Source: Planococcus sp. PAMC 21323
GTDB lineage: Bacteria; Bacillota; Bacilli; Bacillales_A; Planococcaceae
Assembly (NCBI RefSeq): GCF_000785555.1
Contig: NZ_CP009129.1
Coordinates: 1,984,001-2,048,000 of the forward strand
Length of the DNA stretch: 64,000 bases
Reading direction: 5' to 3'
In this document: positions 8,354-16,625 of the stretch, piece after piece
How positions within the stretch are numbered: the stretch's first letter is position 1
How the letters are laid out: each line of letters starts with the position of its first letter
Notes under the pieces: model-generated
Told to the model about the DNA's origin: nothing
Seen by the model: only the letters and a program-made list of their open reading frames with translations
Databases searched by the model: none
Translations under genes and position numbers: made by a program

Positions 8354-9322
8354 TTACATTACCTCCAAAAAGACGGCAATTGCCGCACTGATAAGACCGA
8401 CTGACCAGAATACAAGGACTACTTTCCATTCCGACCATCCGCTCAATTCAAAATGATGATGAATAGGGCTCATTTTAAAGATTCGTTTTTGACGCAATTT
8501 AAAACTACCTACTTGCAAAATAACAGAAGCTGTTTCAATTACAAACACTAATCCAATTATTAACAGTAATAATTCTTGTTTTAGCAAAATCGAAACCATT
8601 GCTAATGCGCCACCTAATGCTAATGAGCCTGTATCCCCCATAAAGACTTTAGCTGGGTATTTGTTAAAAATTAAAAACCCAAGCAATCCTCCTGTCACAG
8701 AGAAAGTGAAAATTGCGATAGCCATTTCATCTTGATAAATTGCTAACGCGCCAAAAGCTGCAAATGCAATAGAAGCAGTTCCTGCTACTAAACCATCAAG
8801 TCCGTCTGTTAAATTAACCGCATTGGAGAACCCAACCAACCAAAAGATGATAAAGAACACATATAGCCATGATAACTCAATGGAAAAGTTTGTAAAGGGG
8901 ATATTGACCCCTGTCTCAAAGTTACCATTACTTAAAACAAGGAATGATACGACTGCAATTATTATTTGAGCGATTAACTTTTGTAGCGAAGTTAATCCCA
9001 GGTTTCTCTTTAATACCACTTTGATAAAGTCATCCAAAAAGCCAATCAATCCGTAACCGAAAAGAACTAATAATAAAATCCATATTTTAGCTGATAATCC
9101 CCCAGCAATCAAAGCGACCACCAAAACAGTAATAATAATAGAGATTAAGAAAACAAGTCCTCCCATAGTGGGAGTACCTGTTTTCTTCATATGTGATTCA
9201 GGTCCTTCTTCTCGTATGCTTTGTCCAAATTTCATTCTTTTTAATAAAGGAATAAATAACGGCATTAGTACAACCGTTAGTAACAAAGTAATTCCGAGAC
9301 TCATTAATATAAAAGTATTCAT
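8354..9322 (-). CDS. mraY: Phospho-N-acetylmuramoyl-pentapeptide transferase
   Basis: A 322-residue integral membrane enzyme with about ten membrane spans that transfers phospho-MurNAc-pentapeptide to undecaprenyl phosphate, making lipid I. Visible family motifs are KKTGTPTMGG, the catalytic aspartates in GYGLIGFLDDFIKV and in NAVNLTDGLDGLVAG, and MSPIHHHFELSGW near the C-terminus. The length is standard. It lies between pbpB and murD; the murE gene usual at this position in B. subtilis is absent. Confidence 0.97.
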   Translation of the reverse strand: MNTFILMSLGITLLLTVVLMPLFIPLLKRMKFGQSIREEGPESHMKKTGTPTMGGLVFLISIIITVLVVALIAGGLSAKIWILLLVLFGYGLIGFLDDFIKVVLKRNLGLTSLQKLIAQIIIAVVSFLVLSNGNFETGVNIPFTNFSIELSWLYVFFIIFWLVGFSNAVNLTDGLDGLVAGTASIAFAAFGALAIYQDEMAIAIFTFSVTGGLLGFLIFNKYPAKVFMGDTGSLALGGALAMVSILLKQELLLLIIGLVFVIETASVILQVGSFKLRQKRIFKMSPIHHHFELSGWSEWKVVLVFWSVGLISAAIAVFLEVM

Positions 9323-9347
9323 TTATATAACTCCTTTAAACACAAGG

Positions 9348-11702
9348 TTACTCAGTTGATCTATTTGTTTCTGATTCTGTATTTTCTTGTGTTTCTATAT
9401 TTTGTTGTGTATTCGTATCGATTTCTGACTCTGCTTGTATTTCGATTTCAGTTTCTTCTACTGTATTTTCTGATTCAATACCATCTAAACTTTCTTGCTC
9501 AACCTGATTTTGATTATTGTCTTCTTTCTCTTTTGCTTGCGCGGGATAAAAAATCTCCGGCGGATAAAGTTCAATAATCACCGAATCACCTGCCACCACA
9601 AGTTGACCTTTTTCGATACTTTGTGTCATTGCATAGCCTTGTCCCGCAATTTCTAGTGCTAAACCGCTTAATGATTGGTAAGCAAGCAACTCACGTTTCG
9701 ACCATCCTGTGAAATCAGGTAAAGTTGTATCGCCATCTGTTTTCAGAATCACTTGTCCATCCTTCAAAGCGGTATTTCCAGCTTCAGGATACTGAGAAAC
9801 AACTTTCTCACTATCTCCTGTAACAACAACTTCTATTCCTAATTTTTGTAATTTTTCAGTAGCTTGTGTTACTGTACTGCCAGTATATTCTTCCATTTGA
9901 ACTGTTACTGCTTCAGCCATATTTTCGGGTTCGATGTTCAAATACTTTAAGCTATTCTCCATAACTGAAGTGAAAATTTTTGCTACTGGTACAGAACCAT
10001 ACTCGTTAGCTGGCACATTAGGTTGTTGAACACCGATATAGATAAGCAATTCCGGATCATCTGCAGGAGCCATACCTAAAAAGGAGAACAAGTAATTATT
10101 TCTACCTGTTAAATATCCGCCACCTTCTTTTGGTACTTGTGCTGTTCCGGTTTTTCCTGCGACTGTATAGTCTTTTAATGCAAACCCTCTCGCTGAACCC
10201 ACATCAGAAGTGACAGTCGAAGCTAATACTTCTTTAACTTGATTAGCGGTTTCAGCTGAAATCGGCTGGCCTGCTTCTTGTGGTTCGCTTTTAACTGTTA
10301 CTTCTCCTGTATCGGAGTTTTTGATTTGATCGATTACATACGGTTTCATCATGACCCCGTCATTGGCAATAGCAGACGCCGCTTGAATCATTTGAATAGG
10401 TGTAACTGTAGAACCTTGCCCGTATGCAGTCGTTAATTTATTTATCGGCCATTGGTTCAAGATTTTACCTGATGCTTCTTTAGGCAAATCGATGCCTGTT
10501 TGTTCTCCAAAACCAAAAGCATCTACATAATTCATGAAGGTATCTGCTCCGAGACGTTCTAGCAAATAAGCCATTGAAACGTTGGATGAACGTTGGAATC
10601 CTTCTAAGAATGAGATCGTCCCCCACCCTTGACCGCTATTGTGATCTCCTATTTTACTATCAAGTAAAGTATATGTCCCTGACTTATAAGTAGCATTAGG
10701 ATCCCATTTACCTTCTTCAATAGCTGCGGCTAATGTAAACATTTTCATCGGTGAACCGGGTTCAATCGTTAATTCGATACTTTCATTTAGCCAATTGTCT
10801 GATAGACCTTCTCGCGTATTCGGGTCAAATGTTGGACGTTGAGACATTGATAAAATTTCACCTGTTTTAGGATCTGCGATTACTGCGATCATTCGCGTTG
10901 GGTCGTACTCTTCTTGCACACCAGTCATTGCATCTTCTAAGAAATTTTGCAACGTTTTATCCAATGTGAGTTGAACGTCCGCTCCGTTCACGGCTGGCGT
11001 GATCACCGATTCATTATTTGGCAGTAAAAAGCCCCACTTATCCGTATCAAATTCCATTTTGCCATTTATCCCAGTTAACACGTCGTTATGAATCGATTCA
11101 AGACCCATTCTTCCCGTTGTTTTTGTTTCTCCATTTTCTAGCTCTTCTTTCATTGCATAGCCAATTAAATGCGAAGCAAAAACACCATTAGGATATAACC
11201 TTTTTAAATCTCGAACAAATAGAAGACCTGGAATATCTTCTTCCTTCATGGCTAGCATCTGCGTATGACTAATTTCACGACCAGCAGAACCAAATTCTAC
11301 TTGATAGCGATCTTTTTCGACACCACTCTTTAAAATTTCTAGAATTTTTTCTTCAGAGGTATCCAAATATCCCGCTAATTTCTTAGCAGTTTCTTCAGTA
11401 TCTACAACATGTTGCGGATCACTTGCTTTTTGCGTAACCGATTCATCGAGCACTGCGACTAGCTTATAGGTAAGTGTATCTTCAGCTATTATTTCGCCAT
11501 TGCGATCGATAATGCGCCCGCGTTCAGCCGTCAACACTTCTTCTTGACTGTATTTCGCTGCAGCTTTAGCAGCCAATTCTTGTCCTTCCACTTTCCCCGT
11601 GGCTTGTATTGTTACAATTCTCGCCAATAAAAGGAAAAAGAGCCCTGCGAATAACAAAAATAGCAGAAAGGCTCCTCCTTGAAACCGAAACTTTTTCTTC
11701 AT
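9348..11702 (-). CDS. pbpB: Division-specific transpeptidase PBP2B with PASTA domains
   Basis: A 784-residue class B penicillin-binding protein. It has one N-terminal membrane anchor (about residues 11-30), a dimerisation domain, and a transpeptidase domain with the active-site motifs SPMK (317-320), SSN (372-374) and KTGT (517-520). Two PASTA domains follow (about 605-725). After them is a roughly 50-residue low-complexity tail dominated by Glu, Gln, Asn, Thr and Ser. The enzyme crosslinks septal peptidoglycan with FtsW. Its start overlaps the ftsL stop by 4 nt. Only one PBP gene is present; the sporulation paralogue spoVD is missing. Confidence 0.95.
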   Translation of the reverse strand: MKKKFRFQGGAFLLFLLFAGLFFLLLARIVTIQATGKVEGQELAAKAAAKYSQEEVLTAERGRIIDRNGEIIAEDTLTYKLVAVLDESVTQKASDPQHVVDTEETAKKLAGYLDTSEEKILEILKSGVEKDRYQVEFGSAGREISHTQMLAMKEEDIPGLLFVRDLKRLYPNGVFASHLIGYAMKEELENGETKTTGRMGLESIHNDVLTGINGKMEFDTDKWGFLLPNNESVITPAVNGADVQLTLDKTLQNFLEDAMTGVQEEYDPTRMIAVIADPKTGEILSMSQRPTFDPNTREGLSDNWLNESIELTIEPGSPMKMFTLAAAIEEGKWDPNATYKSGTYTLLDSKIGDHNSGQGWGTISFLEGFQRSSNVSMAYLLERLGADTFMNYVDAFGFGEQTGIDLPKEASGKILNQWPINKLTTAYGQGSTVTPIQMIQAASAIANDGVMMKPYVIDQIKNSDTGEVTVKSEPQEAGQPISAETANQVKEVLASTVTSDVGSARGFALKDYTVAGKTGTAQVPKEGGGYLTGRNNYLFSFLGMAPADDPELLIYIGVQQPNVPANEYGSVPVAKIFTSVMENSLKYLNIEPENMAEAVTVQMEEYTGSTVTQATEKLQKLGIEVVVTGDSEKVVSQYPEAGNTALKDGQVILKTDGDTTLPDFTGWSKRELLAYQSLSGLALEIAGQGYAMTQSIEKGQLVVAGDSVIIELYPPEIFYPAQAKEKEDNNQNQVEQESLDGIESENTVEETEIEIQAESEIDTNTQQNIETQENTESETNRSTE

Positions 11703-12061
11703 TGTCCAGGCACTACCTTTACATTTTGCTCATTTAGTTTAAGGCCAAGTTCTTTCGCTTTAGCCCAAATGCGCGAATATGAAGACAGTTCACTTACTTG
11801 TACGGACAAATCTGTATTTTGCTTCGATGTTTCATTGACTGATTGTTCAATTTTTTGAATTTCTTGAGTTGATGCTTGAATCGTTGCTTGATTCTGCAAA
11901 ACCAGCAATGCACACATAATACAGACTGCTACAAAAGTTGTATACAGAATTTTTTCGCCTTTAGTGACTAAACCTTTTTTTCTAATCGCCTGTTGCTGTA
12001 TCGGGTTTTTAGCTGCGGCCGACTGTTGGATGTAATCTTCTGTTCTTGCATTCAGTGCCAT
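11699..12061 (-). CDS. ftsL: Cell division protein FtsL
   Basis: A 120-residue bitopic protein: a basic cytoplasmic part (about 1-36), a single membrane segment (about 37-57), then an extracytoplasmic coiled coil (IQASTQEIQKIEQSVNETSK) and a conserved-looking end (IWAKAKELGLKLNEQNVKVV). FtsL is short and poorly conserved, so the call rests on architecture and its position between rsmH and pbpB. It joins DivIB and DivIC in the divisome. Confidence 0.88.
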   Translation of the reverse strand: MALNARTEDYIQQSAAAKNPIQQQAIRKKGLVTKGEKILYTTFVAVCIMCALLVLQNQATIQASTQEIQKIEQSVNETSKQNTDLSVQVSELSSYSRIWAKAKELGLKLNEQNVKVVPGQ

Positions 12062-12073
12062 CTGAACACGTCC

Positions 12074-13012
12074 TTACTCGTTTATTTTTTCTGCAATCCG
12101 CAGTTTAGCGGACCTAGATCGATTATTATGCTCTAATTCTTCTTCAGAAGGTAAGATTGGTTTTCTTGTAATTAATTTTAAGATAGGTTCCATTCCATCA
12201 GGAATTACCGGTAAATTCGGTGGCAATTCAGGTAAAGAAGAGGCTTCTTTGAAAATCGCTTTACAAAGTCGATCTTCTAACGAATGGAAAGTAATGACGC
12301 TAATTCTTCCGCCTATTGCTAAAAGACTTACTGCATCTTGTAAAGATGTTTCGGCTGCACCTAATTCATCGTTTACTGCAATTCGAATGGCTTGGAACAC
12401 TCTTTTAGCGGGGTGGCCACCTTTGCGACGAGCAAAGGCAGGAATGCCATCTTTAATGCATTCAACCAACTGACCAGTGGTTTCGATCGGCTGTTTTTCT
12501 CTTGCCGCTTCGATTTTACGCACGATTTGCTTAGAAAATTTCTCTTCGCCGTAACGATAAAAAATTCTTACTAAATCTTCGAAAGACCATTCATTTACTA
12601 CATGGTATGCGCTTAGTTCTGCGCTCTGGTCCATTCGCATATCCAAAGGTGCATCGTTGTGGTAACTAAACCCTCTTTCTGGTGTATCCAATTGTGGAGA
12701 AGAAACGCCTAAGTCATAAAGTATGCCATCAACTTTTTCTACTCCATGCATTTCCAATTCTTCTTTTAAAAATTTAAAGTTGGCATGGATAAATGTAATT
12801 CTATGTAAATACTCTTGTAGTTTTTCTTTTGCATGAGCTATTGCCGTTGCGTCTTGATCGAAACAATATAAATGACCTTGGTCAGATAATTGCTGAACCA
12901 AATATTCGCTGTGCCCTGCTCCGCCCAGTGTACAATCAACATATATGCCATCAGGACGAACGTTCAGACCATCGACAGTTTCATGCAGTAAAACCGTGGT
13001 GTGATTGAACAA
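12074..13012 (-). CDS. rsmH: 16S rRNA (cytosine(1402)-N4)-methyltransferase
   Basis: A SAM-dependent methyltransferase that modifies C1402 in the ribosomal P site. The start of the family is [16 protein letters not shown]; motif I is [12 protein letters not shown], and [22 protein letters not shown] and ITFHSLEDR are signature motifs. I place the start at a TTG (13012, 312 residues) because the protein then begins exactly as in relatives and a GGGGGGA stretch lies just upstream. An in-frame GTG at 13030 would add six residues but lies only 2 nt from the mraZ stop and lacks its own site. Confidence 0.94.
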   Translation of the reverse strand: MFNHTTVLLHETVDGLNVRPDGIYVDCTLGGAGHSEYLVQQLSDQGHLYCFDQDATAIAHAKEKLQEYLHRITFIHANFKFLKEELEMHGVEKVDGILYDLGVSSPQLDTPERGFSYHNDAPLDMRMDQSAELSAYHVVNEWSFEDLVRIFYRYGEEKFSKQIVRKIEAAREKQPIETTGQLVECIKDGIPAFARRKGGHPAKRVFQAIRIAVNDELGAAETSLQDAVSLLAIGGRISVITFHSLEDRLCKAIFKEASSLPELPPNLPVIPDGMEPILKLITRKPILPSEEELEHNNRSRSAKLRIAEKINE

Positions 13013-13032
13013 TCCATTCCCCCCGTTCACTT

Positions 13033-13464
13033 TTAAAAGTCAAAATCAGTTAAATTTTCCGCGATTTCACTAAAGGAATCTTCGGATGCTGCAAAATAGC
13101 TTTCCCATGAATCTTTTGCCCATATTTCAAAACGGTTGGACACACCTAAGATAATGCATTCTTTTTCAAGTTTCGCGTAAGAAATTAATGTCGTCGGTAT
13201 ATTGACGCGCCCTTGCTTATCAAGTTCCACTTCAGAGGCACCTGAGAAAAAAAAGCGTGTAAAAGCACGTGCGTCTTTTTTAGTGACCGGCAGTTCTTTG
13301 AGCTTTTCTTCAATTTTCTGCCATTCGTCCATAGTGTAGCCAAATAAACATTGATCCAGACCTCGCGTAATCACAAAATGATCACCCAAGAGTTCACGAA
13401 ATTTAGCCGGTATAATTAACCGTCCTTTTGTATCAACGCTATGTTGATATTCTCCCATGAACAT
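13033..13464 (-). CDS. mraZ: Transcriptional regulator MraZ
   Basis: A 143-residue protein with two SpoVT/AbrB-like repeats, seen as [16 protein letters not shown] (about residues 7-22) and [15 protein letters not shown] in the second half; [12 protein letters not shown] lies between them. MraZ represses the division cluster by binding direct repeats upstream of its own gene, and such repeats are visible at 13496-13521. The start MFMGEYQ at 13464 matches the family; a further 15 in-frame codons upstream are not conserved and overlap the regulatory repeats. Confidence 0.95.
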   Translation of the reverse strand: MFMGEYQHSVDTKGRLIIPAKFRELLGDHFVITRGLDQCLFGYTMDEWQKIEEKLKELPVTKKDARAFTRFFFSGASEVELDKQGRVNIPTTLISYAKLEKECIILGVSNRFEIWAKDSWESYFAASEDSFSEIAENLTDFDF

Positions 13465-13495
13465 ATCCTTCACCCCACTTATTGTAATAAATGTA

Positions 13496-13521
13496 CCACA
13501 ATCCCCCACTTGTCACCACTT
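13496..13521 (-). promoter_or_regulatory. MraZ-box: three 10-bp spaced direct repeats
   Basis: On the minus strand AAGTGG, AAGTGG and TTGTGG follow each other with an exact 10-bp period, 32-57 nt before the mraZ ATG. MraZ is known to bind G-rich repeats of this spacing upstream of its own operon. A TACAAT -10 candidate lies just downstream, so bound MraZ could block the promoter. Confidence 0.65.
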
Positions 13522-13581
13522 GTTTTTGAAATATTTCACTTTTGTTACAAAAAAAAATCTCAACAAGTTATTTTGACATAA

Positions 13582-13607
13582 AAAAAGCCTGCATATGCAG
13601 GCTTTTT
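13582..13607 (-). terminator. Terminator after bshC
   Basis: An 11-bp perfect stem AAAAAGCCTGC/GCAGGCTTTTT with an ATAT loop and flanking A and T runs. It separates bshC from the mraZ promoter region. Confidence 0.85.
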
Positions 13608-13610
13608 CAC

Positions 13611-15230
13611 TTAAAAATAAATAATTTTATGATTTTTGTCATAACTAAGCGGTAGTGCTAAAAGTTCTGTAACAAGCCCAGTTCCATACTGATTCATAAA
13701 AGTAAATGGGTTATAAATTCGTTCTTGAAACCCACCATTTGGCAGTAATTCATTTTCGATCGCATCGTAATGTCCGAACTCTATGCTGTTTTGAAGGATT
13801 ACTTCATCTTGCAATTTGTTTTTCAAGAACTTTAATTGCTTAACATGAAATTGTAAATTCTTCTCAACTATTGGCGTTAATCCTTTGCTGATAGAAGATA
13901 ATTCTTGATTGATTTGCTCATAGGCTTTTTCTAATTCAAGTTCAACATTCTTAATTAGTATTTCAGCTTCTTGCTCACGTATCGTCTCCATCAATTGGTT
14001 TCTCTTCGATGATACTTGACGGTCATTAACCACAGCTGAAAAATCCAAGTCGTATTTTTTTAGCAAACTTTGTGTTTGCCGGTTTACTAAAGTTAAGCTT
14101 AGTCGAGGCATAATTACCGGCAATTCCATATCGAATAACTCAAAAGCTCCTTTTAAAGCTGCCCAATAAGCAATTTCGCCAGGACCTCCAACAAAAGCAA
14201 GTACAGGAAAAACCATTTCCTGCATTAACGGACGAGTCACCACATTATTACTTAATAGCTCCGGCGTTTTATCTGCTATATCAAGAAGTTGCTGTTTTGT
14301 AAAGCGTATGGAGCCGTTATTCGCTACAAACTCGTGGCCTTCGCGTTCTAATAATAAACGCTCTCCTTTGATCGTGATAAAAAGATTTGCAGCTGTCTCT
14401 TCTGCACCTATTACTGCGTTATAACCATCTTCAATAAGTGACTTTTCTGTTTCAGTAACGGTCTTGGCAATGTCAACTGTATGCTCAATCATTTTCACGA
14501 AATAAGGAGATTCGTATTGTCTGAATGCTTTATCTGCAGCATCTATATACAGTAGCCCTTCTTCTTGAAAGAAATAATGAAGAAGTGCAACAAAAAAATC
14601 AGTGAAAGATTGGGCTTCTTCTAATAAACCATAGGTCAATTCCTGAATCTCTTTGGAATGTTCTGTTTCAGGTAGGCTACGGAAAAACTCTTCTAAAAAA
14701 GAAGCTGTTTTCAGTTTATTGAGATTTGCAGTTGAAGCTGATTTTTTTCCGTATTCGGCATAGGGAATATTCAATTTATCTATCCGCCCATTTACTTCTC
14801 GGTAAAGATGGCTAACTTCAGCCAAATCATGATCCTCTCCAGCAATCCAAAAAACTGGGACAACTGGTGTTTGTAGTTGTTCAGTAGCTTGTTTTGCAAG
14901 AATAATGACAGATATTGCTTTATGTACCGTATATAAGGGTCCAGTTAAAATTCCCGCTTGCTGACCTGTAATTACTACAGGTGCGCCTGCTTCAAAATCA
15001 GCTAAATTTTGCTGTGCCGCTTCAGATAATTTTTCAGGTTTCATATAATCACGAACAATGCCTGCTAATCTTGAGCGGTCTACAGAATGGTATTTAAGAC
15101 TCTTTAATCTTTTTTCAAACGACTCTATTTGTGGATCGTATGAAAAGTATCTTTGAAGCCCCGATTGACTATTTATATAATCGCTCATCAATTTACTAGA
15201 TGGTTCTACGTACTTTTCCTCTACTTTCAT
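13611..15230 (-). CDS. bshC: Bacillithiol biosynthesis cysteine-adding enzyme BshC
   Basis: A 539-residue protein of the BshC/YllA family, which adds cysteine to glucosaminyl-malate in the last step of making bacillithiol, the main low-molecular thiol of these bacteria. Family features include PVVITGQQAGILTGPLYTVHKAIS, FWIAGEDHDLAEV (HxGH-like nucleotide site region), VFPVLAFVGGPGEIAYWAALK and a coiled-coil region near residues 400-450. The length is standard. It sits directly upstream of mraZ as in B. subtilis. A strong terminator closes the gene. Confidence 0.94.
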   Translation of the reverse strand: MKVEEKYVEPSSKLMSDYINSQSGLQRYFSYDPQIESFEKRLKSLKYHSVDRSRLAGIVRDYMKPEKLSEAAQQNLADFEAGAPVVITGQQAGILTGPLYTVHKAISVIILAKQATEQLQTPVVPVFWIAGEDHDLAEVSHLYREVNGRIDKLNIPYAEYGKKSASTANLNKLKTASFLEEFFRSLPETEHSKEIQELTYGLLEEAQSFTDFFVALLHYFFQEEGLLYIDAADKAFRQYESPYFVKMIEHTVDIAKTVTETEKSLIEDGYNAVIGAEETAANLFITIKGERLLLEREGHEFVANNGSIRFTKQQLLDIADKTPELLSNNVVTRPLMQEMVFPVLAFVGGPGEIAYWAALKGAFELFDMELPVIMPRLSLTLVNRQTQSLLKKYDLDFSAVVNDRQVSSKRNQLMETIREQEAEILIKNVELELEKAYEQINQELSSISKGLTPIVEKNLQFHVKQLKFLKNKLQDEVILQNSIEFGHYDAIENELLPNGGFQERIYNPFTFMNQYGTGLVTELLALPLSYDKNHKIIYF

Positions 15231-15307
15231 TCAAAAAGTCCCCTTTTCCCTTTACATTCAAAATCTACTATAGCAAACGCATCTATTAAATAAAAAAAAT
15301 ACGCCTG

Positions 15308-15685
15308 CTAAATTGATTTAACGATAATGGAAACAAGACCTACTATCCACACAAGGGCATAAAGTGTGGCCAATAGCAAAAAGTAAGTTCTCCACAATTT
15401 ACGTAAAAACGGAATGATTTCAAGTTCTTTAGTTGATCTCCATTCGATAACCAACATGACAATTGCTAATATGAGCGCTATAAAATAAATATATGCTGAG
15501 GTGGAAAAGCCCCATAGAAACTCAATACTTGCAGATACAGAAAAGAACAATAAGAATGTTGTAATATCTGATGCAAAAACTAATGCTTTTTGTTTTTTTC
15601 TTTTTATAGAAAAGAGATAGACAAGAATAAATAAAAGAAAAGGAATATATAAAAATACGGAAGCAATTGCATTTACTATTGTCAT
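15308..15685 (-). CDS. Four-span membrane protein, probably DUF3397
   Basis: A 125-residue, almost wholly hydrophobic protein with about four membrane segments (about residues 10-26, 36-58, 63-82, 98-122) and short basic loops (SIKRKKQK, WRSTKEL). Small DUF3397 membrane proteins occur at this spot beside panE, bshC and mraZ in Bacillales, which supports that family, though no diagnostic motif is clear. It overlaps the panE stop by 4 nt, so it is translated with panE. The function is unknown. Confidence 0.65.
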   Translation of the reverse strand: MTIVNAIASVFLYIPFLLFILVYLFSIKRKKQKALVFASDITTFLLFFSVSASIEFLWGFSTSAYIYFIALILAIVMLVIEWRSTKELEIIPFLRKLWRTYFLLLATLYALVWIVGLVSIIVKSI

Positions 15686-16545
15686 GTTCTTACCTCAATG
15701 GTTTTCAAAAGGTGATAAAACGCTTTGAATAAAGGCAATTCTAACTTTGAACGATTTAATACATACAACATAAGACCATCAACCTCCATTGGATCATTAG
15801 CTAAACGGTCAGCATACATCCTCGATACTTTTGCGGATTCTGCTGCACACATAGTCGCTACATGTTCGATTGGCTGCAGCCTCTCAATTTCTGGAAATGC
15901 CAAATATAATTCATTATACAAATTTCGGAACAATTCATAAGCATGTGGGTTTGTAATCAACTCACCTAAACGTATCTTCATCATAGCGGTTAGCGGATCA
16001 ATCAAACTGCTAAGCAATACGCTTTCAAACAGCGACTTTTCAATATTATCTACCCACTCACTCTGCCAAGCAGTGGTGTGAAGCAGTGGTTGGAATTCTT
16101 CTAACTGCCCTTTTATTAACCCAAAAATTAGTTGAACCGTTTTATTAAAACTAATTTCATTATCACTTAATTTGATACAATCTGTCTCCAATATAGCGGC
16201 GGCAATATGCCTATGTGATAATGCATGGGCTTTTTCTAAATAAAGCATACCTTGTTGTAAAAAAACGATTTTATTACTTGGACGGCGAATTTTTAACAAC
16301 CTTAAAATAGGTTGCAGTTCTTCGTAGTTAACTGTAACAAGAATAAAAGCATCTGGATCGATTTGTTCGAAATCTGTATAAGCATCTACTTTTTGGCAGC
16401 TTTCACCATGTATAATTCCTTGCTTGTTAATCAAAGCGGCTTGCTCTTCGTGCTGTGTAATCACTTGCACTTCATGGCCCGCTTTTTTCAGTAGATAAGC
16501 TGGTAGCAATCCACTGACTCCAGCTCCGATAATTGCATATTTCAC
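15682..16545 (-). CDS. panE: 2-dehydropantoate 2-reductase family protein
   Basis: A 287-residue ketopantoate reductase-like protein. The N-terminal NADP-binding Rossmann fold starts MKYAIIGAGVSGLLPAYLL, and VTVNYEELQPILR and VFLQQGMLY fit the family. The C-terminal helical domain is present. The enzyme reduces 2-dehydropantoate to pantoate in the pantothenate and CoA pathway. The sequence is divergent: the usual NG motif after the Rossmann core reads QQGM here. B. subtilis has its paralogue ylbQ at the same locus. A role on another 2-keto acid cannot be excluded. Confidence 0.75.
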   Translation of the reverse strand: MKYAIIGAGVSGLLPAYLLKKAGHEVQVITQHEEQAALINKQGIIHGESCQKVDAYTDFEQIDPDAFILVTVNYEELQPILRLLKIRRPSNKIVFLQQGMLYLEKAHALSHRHIAAAILETDCIKLSDNEISFNKTVQLIFGLIKGQLEEFQPLLHTTAWQSEWVDNIEKSLFESVLLSSLIDPLTAMMKIRLGELITNPHAYELFRNLYNELYLAFPEIERLQPIEHVATMCAAESAKVSRMYADRLANDPMEVDGLMLYVLNRSKLELPLFKAFYHLLKTIEVRT

Positions 16546-16584
16546 GGAATCACTCCTTACAGTGCCACAAATTTTTCTTAAAAA

Positions 16585-16613
16585 AGAAGCCTGCCCATAT
16601 TAGGCAGACTTCT
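16585..16613 (-). terminator. Terminator after the acyl-CoA carboxylase operon
   Basis: An 11-bp stem AGAAGTCTGCC/GGCAGGCTTCT (one G-U pair) is followed by T-run on the minus strand, just after the carboxyltransferase stop. Confidence 0.82.
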
Positions 16614-16625
16614 AATCATAACTTA

